From contig JAQMWT010000524.1 in NCBI GenBank assembly GCA_029834535.1, positions 496,001 to 560,000 on the forward strand: a stretch of DNA of 64,000 nt. Direction: 5' to 3'. A program made the position numbers and the translations under genes. Source of the stretch: Chrysophaeum taylorii (lineage: Eukaryota; Sar; Pelagophyceae; Pelagomonadales; Pelagomonadaceae). Within the stretch, counting starts at the first letter, position 1. The number at the start of each line of letters is the position of its first letter. Below, in pieces: positions 41,015 to 51,100 of the stretch. The notes below the pieces were generated by a model. That model saw nothing but the letters and a program-made list of their open reading frames with translations. It was not told the origin of the DNA and searched no databases.

Positions 41015-43109
41015 GGTTTTGCGCGGGATCTGGCTGTTGTTGTTTTTGTTTGGACTACCTAGTGTAGTTGCCTTGACGTCAAAGAAGAAGTTTACGAACA
41101 TACTGCCTTCCATACAAAGTAATATAGGATTTCTCGTAACACTAGCACTTCGGAACATTGAACATCCCTGTTCCAGAAAGTCCTGCGTCCAACGGATCGA
41201 ACATCTCTCTCGACCGTGCTTCTTTGGGCTTGGTCGATGGCGCGCGCCAGGCGCCGCGTAGGCCAAGCGCCACATAGGCCAAGCGCCCTTGCGCGGGCTA
41301 TCTTAAAACATAAATATGTTGTCTGAGAGATGTTGGCAGGCCGCGCGGTGTGATGTTGAGAGATATGAGCATATTACGCTCTTATGACGCACCCGGTTCG
41401 CTCCTCTCCGTTCACAATGCAGGTTCCATCTTGCAGAACTCTGAGCCCAACAGCCGCCATTGCGATTCGCACCCAGTCGACACCTTCCGTAGCACCCGCG
41501 AGGATAACCCCCAATCTCCACAGGTTGGACACGCGCTCTGCTATCAGCATTCTACCGGATGTCATTGCCGCACACCGCCAGCCCCACCCAGCTGTGTTAC
41601 GAATCAAGGGAAGTTAACTGCCATGTCTATCCATTTCTTCATTCCCGCACACTCGCTGCTAGCCACAGTCTCGCATGACTCATTGTCGGACAGTTCTCGC
41701 ATTATGGACTCGGACGGCGGGCGCGGCCGACACTCGGCGATGCCTTTTCGAGCGGTTCGTCGAAGTGCGTCCCTGGCCACAAGAAGTTCGACACGAGTTC
41801 TCTGCGTCGGTCCACGAGCTTTGGGACGTCGCTGTTCGCTGTTCCGAGTCCTTGTGCCCAGATTTGTCCTGGGCTTCGTCGTGCTTTCGATTTGGACGCG
41901 TCGCGGTAGAGGACATGGACGCGCGAGGCGCTCGTTGCTGGGAACTCTGCGCCCTCGAGGCGCTCGAGGGTCTAGTCCGCGGCGCCTTGATCAATGGAGA
42001 ACCATTTGCTCACGAGAGTCGGGCTTTGAGGCCGCGCACCTCGTCGACGCGCGCTCTCCCCCGATTCGAACGATCATCGCGGAGATCGGGACGATCGAGC
42101 GCAAGCGCTGCGCACGATGCTCGATGGTAGAATTCTGGAAACAGACGCGCTCAAGACCTGATCGATCGGTCTGCTCGTCGGCGGTGGAGGCAGCTTTATG
42201 TCGAGGCTGCGACCGCTTTAACTCGGTTCGTCGATCGAAGCGCGTGGCCGCTTCGGAATGTGCAGGTGCTCGATTAAAAAAAAATGTTGGCGACGTCGCG
42301 ACTCGTGGGGTTTCGCTGTCCAGGCGTTGCTTTGTACTCTGGCCCCTTCTTCCACACGATCTGTAGCCTGCTGCGGCCTGCGCCGTTGCTGTTTCAATGC
42401 TTCCACGCGACGCGCCAGAGCTCAATTGTCGGAGAAGACGTCATGCGCCCGCGATTTACGACGACGACTGCTAGACCAAGCCTGCGATCTCGGGGCTCAC
42501 GGAGATACCTCGCTTGCACCGAGAGTGCGTCGAGCCGCTCTTGCGCAGAGACGAGACTCTGGCGGACGAGTTCCGTGGGCACTTTGACGACTACCTCTGC
42601 GTCCCACTCTCGAGTCCGCAACACGATGGCGCGTGGCTCCTTAGCTTCGTAGCTAGATGTGACCTACCACGCGCTACGATAACAGATACTAAAACGTGGC
42701 TAGGCATAAGCGCAGGCCGGTCTGACGCCGCTATCCTGGCACATACGAATTTCATTTCCGTCGGCCGAGAGTCGAAGATTGGCGGCGGCAGTCGGTTGTC
42801 TTCCAGTGGCCCAGCTCTTTGGGGACCCGAGCGACCGACGTACAGTGCCCGGAGGCCACCTCCTCTTGGGAACCCCGCGGGAGAGTCGACCGAAGAAACG
42901 GCATAGAACAGATCTCCGTGGCAAGATTGCATCCAGGTCGTCGCGCGTGCGCGCGGCGACTTCAGACCGCGAGCACCACTGACTGCGACGTTCGCCGCCA
43001 AGGGACGTACGATGGCAGCGCGGCTTCTTTCTCGCGCAAACGTGACTGCGACGACCCTGATGATCGATCCTCCGAACACCCAACCACTGCGCATTGCGGC
43101 AAGGCCATG
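41015..43109. other. Decayed stretch with coding-like pieces
   Basis: Plus-strand fragments such as FSASVHELWDVAVRCSESLC (about 41.8 kb) and MHRECVEPLLRRDETLADEF (from 42514) look like eroded exons in different frames. No family was recognised, and splice sites could not be chained. Confidence 0.4.
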
Positions 43110-43464
43110 AACGACAGTGTTCTCGTGCACAACTTCGCGAAGAGAAAAAGTCGGCGCTCTCGTGGACGTTGATCACGATGACAAGAGGCGCGCGGGCGGA
43201 GGCGCCCGGATACAGTGGGCCAGAATCGCGAGCACAAGCGCACGGCGGCGTCTGATGTTTCCCCGCGCCGTACCTGCCTTGGCGCGAACGCGCTCGCAGG
43301 TGACAACGGCACGGCGCGGCGAGTCCTCGACGAGCAAAATAACGGCTTGACGCGCTAAGGAGCTTGACTGCATTGCGCCGCCAGGTGCGATATTGTGCGC
43401 GACGCGTCTCGCCATGGCCATTGGCCCGCCGCGCTGGCCTGTCCGCGCACAAGAGCCTGCGCAC
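43110..43464. repeat. Dispersed repeat, copy B (short form)
   Basis: Direct-orientation partner of 39101-39621. It lacks the 161-bp segment of copy A; the junction is GCCGCG then CTGGCCTG. Identity elsewhere is very high. The flanking sequences differ completely on both sides. Confidence 0.8.
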
Positions 43465-44088
43465 CTCTTTGGTGTCAAACATGGGTGCGCCTTGGCGCTG
43501 CAGTCGTCGTGCAGTGGTAGAGCACAGACGTCATTCATGATGTGCACAAAATTGTTGGGGGACTTACGTGTGCATTCCGACCATTTTGTCTGACGGCGGT
43601 TTCGTCGGCGTCAAAACCAGACAGGCCTCGGGCGCGACAAAGTTGAGAACTGCGTCCTCGAATCAACGATTTGTCGAAAAGCTCGACCTCAGCGACGCCA
43701 TACTCGACCACGCACAAGATTGTCTTGGCGACAGACTTTGACCCTCGACGGGCGACGGCAAATCCTATTTTGTCGAACACCCGCCATACTTCCAGACTGA
43801 GGCTATCGCTCGCGTTGACCAAGCCGCCGGGCTCAGTATTGTGCGAGGAACTCGATGAGAGCCGCGACATCGTCCTTCCACCCCATATGCCCCTTCCTCC
43901 ACCTGACCTCACCGCTCGCACTTGGAGGCGGTATCACTGACGACGCAATCGAGTCCACCACCTTCCTGCGTGCAACCTCCTCCGACCGGGACCTCGCCCA
44001 CTCCACGCAATGTACATGATGATGACCTCTGTCGTTTCCAAAGATGGGAATAAAATAGTAATATAGGGTAAAGTAAAATGCCTTTACT
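43465..44088. other. Spacer, one minus-strand coding-like ORF
   Basis: A minus-strand ORF near 43535-43840 (SLEVWRVFDKIGFAVARRGS, then VAEVELFDKSLIRG) has plausible protein-like composition but no recognisable family or start context. Confidence 0.35.
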
Positions 44089-44789
44089 CTGAGGTGTGGC
44101 AAGGGTCAACGTTCAAAGTAAAGTCAAGTGGACACTAGGTTATCGAGTCAAGGATAAAGCAAAGTAAAGTATAATGGGCATGTGGTCTTTTTCGTATCCG
44201 CCGAATACATGGCTCTCGCAAGCCGATTAGCCTACGCCCCAAGCACTGGGCAGGCCTCTCGTTCGTTCATTACTTAGTTAGTTTAGTTAGTTAGTTAGTA
44301 AGCCGTCGCAAGCCGTCTACACATCTGGCGAGTCCGTGTCGTCCTCTTAGGTTTCTTCGGCGGGGATCGTGGTCTCGTCGGCGACGTTGGCGATCTTGCC
44401 GTGTTTGCCTCGGGTCCACTCCATGAACTCGCGGTTCGTGCGCAAGAGGACGAGCATGTCGCATTCTTCGTCGCCAAGCAGCGAGCTACCCTCGGTCAGA
44501 ACGATGTTGCCGGCCGAGATGATTCGTTCGCAGAAGCTTTAGGCAGGAAGCGTGCCGATGGAGCCGCGTATGATCTGGCGAGCTTGGGGAGGAAGCCGTA
44601 CTTGTAGTGCTGTTGTTCTCGTTCTTTTTTTGGAGCTTGCCCACTTCACCTCAAGAGTAAAGTAAAACCCTTGACTCCGGCACAACAGGGGTAAAGTAAA
44701 AAGAAAAGTAAACAAAAACGAGGTTTTTTTGCCCTATTATTTTTCCTCTGTAGAGTAAGGTGCAGTGCTGCAAAAGAAAGACACCTCTG
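44089..44789 (-). mobile_element. Internally deleted hAT-type DNA transposon remnant
   Basis: On the minus strand, 44610-44347 encodes the C-terminal hAT dimerisation segment in two frames: KYGFLPKLARSYAAPSAR, then after a frameshift RIISAGNIVLTEGSSLLGDE and CDMLVLLRTNREFMEW, ending at a TAA. This matches the usual L-A-x2-Y-L...S-x-R-x-F-S-x-A-G-N-I...L-x-P-E...L-x-F-L-x-x-N pattern. The ends resemble terminal inverted repeats (CAGAGGTGT at 44789 reading minus, CTGAGGTGT at 44089 reading plus). AAAGTAAAG words cluster just inside both ends. No target-site duplication was confirmed. Most of the transposase is missing. Confidence 0.6.
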
Positions 44790-44942
44790 CCGAACCATTC
44801 TACTCGCGAAAGGAGCGACGAGGTCGTTGGTGCGGTGAGTGAGTGAGTGACAGCGCACTCGGCGTGGTTACTTTATTCGGCAGACGACGCTTTATATGTT
44901 TCCACGAATGGGCGCGCCCGCTAGTGCAATCGAGGATGCGTT

Positions 44943-46253
44943 TTACTCGTCGTCCCACGGACACCCGTTGGCGCGCGCCCAATTGAAGACCTCGAGATGG
45001 CCTTCCTCGGCTGCGCAAACGCAGGTTTCTTTGTCCCACGGACACCCGTTAGAGCGCACCCACTTGAGGAGCTCGAGATGGCCGCCGCTCGCTGCGCTGG
45101 AGCACGTTTCTTTGTCCCACGGACACCCGTTGGCGCGCGCCCACTTGAGGAGCTCGAGATGGCCATTCCGAGCTGCGTCGCAGCTAAAGTCGTCGCTCCA
45201 CGGACAGCCGTTCGCGTGCGCCCACTTGATGACCTCGAGATGACCACCCAGAACTGCGTCCGCGCACATTTCTTTGTCCCACGGAGACCCGTTGGCGTGC
45301 GCCCACTTGATGACCTCGAGATGACCACCCAGAACTGCGTCCGCGCACATTTCTTTGTCCCACGGACACCCGTTAGAGCGCGCCCACTTGATGACCTCGA
45401 GATGGCCGGCCTCGGCTGCGAAGGTGCACGTTTCTTTGTCCCACGGACACCCGTTGGCGCGCGCCCACTCGAGGAGCTCGAGATGGCCGCCGCTTGCTGC
45501 GCGAGCGCACGTCCACGCGTCCCACGGACACCCGTTGGCGCGTGCCCACTTGAATACCTCAATGTGGCCACCCCGAGCTGCGTTGGATCACGTTTGTTCG
45601 TCCCACCGACACCCGTTGGCGCGCGCCCACTCGAGGAGCTCGAGATGGCCACCACGAGCTGCACCGGAGCACGTCTCTTCGTCCCATGGAGACCCTTCAG
45701 CGCGCGCCCACTTGAGAATCTCGAGCTGGCCGTTCTGAGCAGCAACCGGACATAGGCGACCCCGGAGATACTCGCGTCGACGGAGGAACCAGTCGATCCA
45801 CTCGATGACGCCGAGCACGACAAATTCCTTCAGTTCCTCATCGTTACCCCGCGCGTTAAACCGGGCCCAACACCACTCGGTAACTGGACGTTATCGTCGA
45901 TCTTGGGGTCGTAGCAGCCGCTCGAGGGCACCATCATCCGCAAGGAGGTATTTCGCGTGGTCGACGCCGACCTTGTCGAAGAGTCTCGAGACTTCGACGA
46001 CCAGGGTCTGGGATGTGATGCGCCTCCGAGCCAGCGCGTCGAGGGCGGCCTCCGAGATATTGCCGTCGTCTTTGCCCTCCTCGAGAAAACTGTAGACCCA
46101 ATCCACGTTGGCGTCGACCATTTTGTGTAGCTGGGCGCGCTTCGTCGCCAGGTCGTCGTCGTCGTCGATACCGTTGTTGAGAAGCGCGCCCATGTCGACG
46201 AGCATCCGCAAGACCTCAGCGCGTCGCTTTGACGATGCGTCGTCATTCTCCAT
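44943..46253 (-). pseudogene. Ankyrin-type 27-residue repeat array gene with a premature TGA
   Basis: Exon 1 46253-45932 (ATG at 46253, helical N-terminus), a likely 48-nt intron 45931-45884 (GTGCCC...GTCCAG) that removes an in-frame TAA, and exon 2 45883-44943. The product would be 420 residues. Ten consecutive repeats of 27 residues follow the pattern TCxxAAxGGHLELLKWARAN then GCPWDE. This is the short ankyrin-like form that is common in algae, amoebae and giant viruses. Repeat 3 has TGA (45588-45590) where every other unit has a Cys codon or similar, so one base change truncates the array. Repeats 6 and 7 are nearly identical in DNA. Function would be protein binding. It may be a young pseudogene, a recoded stop or a sequencing error. 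The divergent PLC-like gene starts 108 bp away. Confidence 0.6.
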
Positions 46254-46361
46254 CCTGGCTCGCTTCAGCTTGATATTTTTTTTGCCAGAGTAGACAGACA
46301 GACAGACAGACAGAGAGACAGAGAGACTGGGCAAGTTTTTTTATGGTAAAAAGGAGCGATC

Positions 46362-47693
46362 ATGACATTGTTGTTGTTGTTGTTGTTGATAGGCCCAACG
46401 GTTGGGAACGCATTCATGCTGTCCCAGTGGATGGGCGAGCTCCGAGGCGTGATCGGGTCGCGGTCCCTCCTCGACTTGTGCCTTCCGGGAACCCACGACT
46501 CGATGACGAAGAACTTGAGCCTGACAGTCGCTGACAACGCGAATTCGATTCCTAGCCGATTCGCGTGGGTGCTGCACGAGTTTTTTCCGGTGGTTGATCG
46601 AGTTGTCGGCAAGCTGCTGCGGGAGCAGGCCCAGACGCAGACCTTGGGGATGCGCGAGCAGCTGGACGGTGGGGTCCGTTTCGTGGACTTTCGCGCGACG
46701 TTCACCGCGCCGCCGGACAAAAGGTCAAGGGCGCCGCACGATTGGTACTGCCTGCACCTCCTCCAGTCCGCGCAGCCCGCGATGTCCTATCTGCTCGAGC
46801 TCCGGGAGTTTTTGGACGCGAACCCAACGGAAATCGTCGCGTTGTGGATCTCGAGACACGGCGACGCTTGCGCGACCGGTACCGACCAGTACCCCAACGC
46901 GAGCCCCCAAGCCCAGCAGGCCTTCTGGGGTCAGATCAAGAGTCTCTTCGAGGGCCTGTTGTTTTCGGGTCTCCTCAACGAGACTTCGATCGACGCGATG
47001 ATCGACGCGAACGAGCGCCTAGTCGTCTTCGCGGCCAACTACGAGGACTTTACGGGCGGCGGAGACGCTTTTGCGACCGACTGCTGCGTCGGAATATCCA
47101 ACACCCTCAAGGGTGGCACCATCTCGAACTTTTCGAAGACGGTCGACGACTGGGGCCAGACACTCCGAGCCTCGGAGGAGCGCCGCGCGGACCTCAAGAG
47201 TCGAAACGTTCTCGACTTGGTCTCCTTCGCGGGATCCCCTCCCGATCAGGTCGTCGCCGCCGACGTCGCGATTTACTACGGCGCGGGAGGACGTTGGGCA
47301 ACGGCACTCTGCGCGGCATCTCTCGGGATTCCCAACGTCACCGAATTTTGCCCCCTTACCCTCCTCGACTCCAGCCGCCTCCGCAACTACTACCTCCAGC
47401 CCTCCCTCGACCTTCCCATATCCAACCCCGGAGACTATGCGCTCCCGGGCGCGATTTACATCGATTCTGTCGACCTCAACGGCACCATCCGCACCGGAAC
47501 CCTCGACGGAAAACGCGTTGGCTACGCCTACGTCGACACCGTTCTCCTCTGGAATACCCGCTCCTCCTGCGCCCTCGACTACGTCCAAGCCTGCGACCGT
47601 CTCGACGCAATCCTCACGGCCCGCCGCGACGCCATCGGACCCACGTCCAAATGGTACGATCCTGCGCACGGCCGTCTCGCCGACTGGCCCTAG
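46362..47693 (+). CDS. Secreted PI-PLC X-domain-like phosphodiesterase
   Basis: 443 residues, ATG at 46362, single exon. The signal peptide is a leucine run (MTLLLLLLLIGPTVGNA) coded by a (TTG)n tract. The X-domain landmarks are present: LPGTHDSM with His45, GVRFVDFR (105-111), and the second active-site His in YCLHLL (His132), followed by YLLELREFLDANPTEIVALW. These are the two general acid/base histidines and metal/substrate positions of GP-PDE/PI-PLC folds. No EF-hand, PH or C2 domain exists, as in the bacterial-type or atypical secreted PLC-XD proteins. It would cleave phosphoinositides or GPI-type lipids outside the cell or in the endomembrane lumen. Substrate unproven. Confidence 0.82.
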   Translation: MTLLLLLLLIGPTVGNAFMLSQWMGELRGVIGSRSLLDLCLPGTHDSMTKNLSLTVADNANSIPSRFAWVLHEFFPVVDRVVGKLLREQAQTQTLGMREQLDGGVRFVDFRATFTAPPDKRSRAPHDWYCLHLLQSAQPAMSYLLELREFLDANPTEIVALWISRHGDACATGTDQYPNASPQAQQAFWGQIKSLFEGLLFSGLLNETSIDAMIDANERLVVFAANYEDFTGGGDAFATDCCVGISNTLKGGTISNFSKTVDDWGQTLRASEERRADLKSRNVLDLVSFAGSPPDQVVAADVAIYYGAGGRWATALCAASLGIPNVTEFCPLTLLDSSRLRNYYLQPSLDLPISNPGDYALPGAIYIDSVDLNGTIRTGTLDGKRVGYAYVDTVLLWNTRSSCALDYVQACDRLDAILTARRDAIGPTSKWYDPAHGRLADWP

Positions 47694-48121
47694 GACAGAC
47701 GTCGTGCCGATCAATTTTTTTTACTATCATCTTCTTCTTCTTCTTCTATGTTGTTGTTGTTGTTGTTGTTGTTGTTGTGGGAGCCACTGTCCAGGAGCGA
47801 CGCGGCGGTTTCTTGATGTAGAAGTCTCATCCCTCCGCCCGCCCAGTAGAGAGGGAAAAAAGGATGCAAAAAAAAAAAATTATATATAGCCTCGACGTCA
47901 AAGAAGAAAAAAAATCTTGTGTTGTTGATTCAGATGATGTCGCGATTCCTTCCTTCCTTTTCTCCCGCTATTTTTTTTTTTTTGCCACTAGTCCGGGCCG
48001 CAGGGACAGGGTATCGGCCCAAAGGTTGTAATAAGGTGCGACACGTCATATGAGCGAGCGAGCGAGCGAGCCGATGCGGTGGCGACGTCGACGAGGAATG
48101 GAATGGCGGCATCTCGGTAAA
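47694..48121. other. Convergent 3' spacer with microsatellites
   Basis: The space between the PLC-like stop and the giant LOV gene stop holds (TTC)n and (TTG)n tracts at about 47728-47776, a poly-A run near 47867-47880, a poly-T run near 47971-47983 and (GAGC)n at 48051-48072. No gene is supported. Confidence 0.6.
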
Positions 48122-51100
48122 CTACGAAAAGTCGAGGAGTGCAGACGAATGTTGGAGGCCCGTCTCTGTTGGCGGTTTCCAGTTGGTTTGGAGGTCGGCA
48201 TCTCCGAGAACGTTGATGTTGACGGGATCGCAGTCATCGGGATCGGCGTCCGGAATAAAGGCCGCGGCGAGATTGGCAGACATGGTGCCCCTGATATCCT
48301 TCTCGTCGGGTTCCTTCTCCTTGCCGACCGTGTTGGCGTGCGTCCCCATCTCCTCCCCGGCCTGCGTGACGGCCTGCTTCTTCATCTTGTAAAAGGCCTT
48401 GGCCCTCTCGCACTCGAGCACCCGCTCGAGGTTGCTGATCGCACTCTTGTGACTGAGCGACATCTGCTCGACGGTCGTCGCGTGCTTTTGCTTGAGGCTC
48501 TTGCTCGCCTTCTCCTGACGCTCGATTAGCTGCGGCAGTTGCGTCCGCAACGCAAACTCCTGGACCCGCTTCGTCCACGCGATGCTCTCGCGCTTGTCGA
48601 TGAGGTCGGCCTTCTCCTCGAACTCCATCGCCTCCGAGGCGCGCCGGTTCTTCCGGAGTTTGCGCGCCGCGTTCCGGTAGCGCACGACGAGCGGGTTCTG
48701 CTTCCGGAGCTTGTAGCTCGCCGTCTTGTTGTGGTGGCACACGTACCGGTGCTTGCAGTTGCACTTGGTCGCCGAGATGTCGTTGCACGTCGCCGTCCGG
48801 ATCGTCCGCTCGACGAAAGCGTCGCGCTCCTTGCGGTGCATCTCGGCGAGGTGCTCCTCGCGCTCGTTCTGGCGCTCGCGTACCTGGTTGATCTGCTCGC
48901 CGAGCTCCTCCCGGAACTGGTCCATCCGCCGCTCGTGCTGTGCCTGCAGCATGCGCATGCGCCGCTCGATGTTCTCCTTCTGCCGAATCTCGATCTCCTG
49001 CTGCTTGCGCGCCTGCGTCGCCGCGATGCGCTCGTCGAGCGCGTACACGTGCTCGACGAACCCGAGCCGCTGCATCAGCAGGCGCTCGTTCTTCAGCGAC
49101 TTGAGATCCATCGTCTCCGAACGCATCGAGGACCTCGTTCCGATCGTCTCCGAGTCGTTCCGCTGCATCCCCGTCTCCTGAACGATCGAACGATACGCCG
49201 TAAGCTCGTCGTCGATCATTTCCTCGAGAACCCGTTGCATCTTGGCCGCCATCTTTCCCGAGACCAACTGCTGCCCGAGCTCGTTCGCCCCGTACTCCTC
49301 CATCATCTCCAACACCCTCGGCGACGTCTGCATCTCTTCGCCGTGATGCCCGATCGACGCCGACTTTGGCCGTTTCTTGCGACCCGACGAAAAACGTTGC
49401 TGCTGCTCGAACGGCATCGAATCCAGGTTATCGACCGCGCCCTGGTTCACGCGCGGCGACGCCGTCTGCGGTCGCTGCGGCGCCTTTTGAAACTGCTGCT
49501 GCTGCTCCACGGGCTGGGGTTTTATGTCCCACACGTGAACCGGTCCCGCGCGCTCCGCCGTACCCGGATTACTCTCGGCGCCCTTCATCACGAACGTCCC
49601 GTCGACCCCGATCGTCCCCATGCCCTTGAGGTCCGCAAAGGTCATCATACCCTTTCCCGCGCCATCGTAGTCCTCGTCCTCGTCCTCCTCGTCCTCCTCG
49701 GGCCGCTCGTCCGAGTCGTACCCGTCTTGCCACGCCGCCGACGTCAGCCGCGCCTCCCTCGGGGGGTACGCACCCCCCTTGGATCCTCTCGACTCCGCGG
49801 GCCGTCGCGGCGAAAAATCGTCGTCCGACATCCCGTCGAGATCGCGCGACCCCATCTCGTCCTCCTCGCTCCCCTCTTGTTCCTCAGAATCCACGTCAGC
49901 TTGCTGCTCCTCGAAAATTTCTTTTTTCGCCGGCACCGGAGCGAACGACACGCCCTTCTTCTTCGGCGAAACGTTATTCCGAGCCGGCTCCGACGGCTTC
50001 ACCGGCAAAAGGGGCTTGCTTGGCGGCGCCGACGTTGGACGCCGCGGGAGCTTCGCGGACTCCTCCTCGGACCCCGCTTCGGACTCCTCGTCCTTCGACG
50101 CCTGCCTCCGAGGCGCCCGTTTGCGAGGAGGCGCGGACGTCGGTCGCTGCTGTGGCTGCCGCCGCTTCGGTGGTGTTTCATCTTCTTCATCCGACGACGA
50201 AGACGACGACGACGAGTCGTCCGACGACGGCGCCAGCGCCGGGGCCGGCTTGGTCGCCGCCGCGCGCTCCTCCTCGTCGTCCGACGACGGCTTCGGCGGC
50301 CGTCTTCTCGGCGGTGCCGGCGCCAGCGCCGGGGCCGGCTTGGTCGCCGCCGCGCGCTCCTCCTCCTCGTCGTCCGACGACGGCTTCGGCGGCCGTCTTC
50401 TCGGCGGTGCCGGCGCCAGCGCCGGGGCCGGCTTGGTCGCCGCCGCGCGCTCCTCCTCCTCCTCGTCCTCCTCCTCGTCGTCGTCTTCAACTCGTGGCTT
50501 ATTCTTCGTCGGGTGCGATTTACTCTTCGGCGGTGATGCTTTTCGTCGAGGAGTCTCGTCTTCCTCGTCTTCCTCCTCGACTTGCTTATTCTTTCTATTG
50601 GACGACGATTGCTGCTGCCTCGGGGACGCGTCCGCGTCAACCTCGGGCTCGGGCGGGTCTTCCAGATCAATCTGGCTCGCGTCGACCTCCGGCGCCACGT
50701 TTGCCGGTCTCGATGAGGATGCCTTCTTCTGGGATTGAGGCAGAATCGAACACTCGCGGCGCACGCCGACTTTCTTGCCAGGCTTGGGGGGCTCGACAAT
50801 AATTTTGTGCGCGGTTACGCCAATCGCGTGCCAAGGAACCACGTTCGTCGCCGTCGCCGTCGTCTTCGGCTGAAGGAACACCCGCCCCAGCGTCGCGAGA
50901 GCACGAAGACTCGCAAAATGCGCCTCGGAGTCGATCGCGTAGTCGCTCACATTCATCTGCATGCCAATTTGATAGCGATATTCGTCGTTGGTGTCGTATA
51001 TCGGACTGAGGGTAAACATGCACTCGAACTGATTCCCGTCCATTTTGTAGTTTATCAGTCGAATGACGAGAGGCTCGCCGTGGCGTAGCGAGTCGACAAT

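Noticed and set aside
44921-45823. 300-codon Ser/Gly/Thr-rich minus-strand ORF and a 252-codon plus-strand ORF over the ankyrin array
   Set aside because: Both are alternative frames of the 81-bp repeat. The frame with GGHLE and NGCPW units is the biological one, despite its stop.
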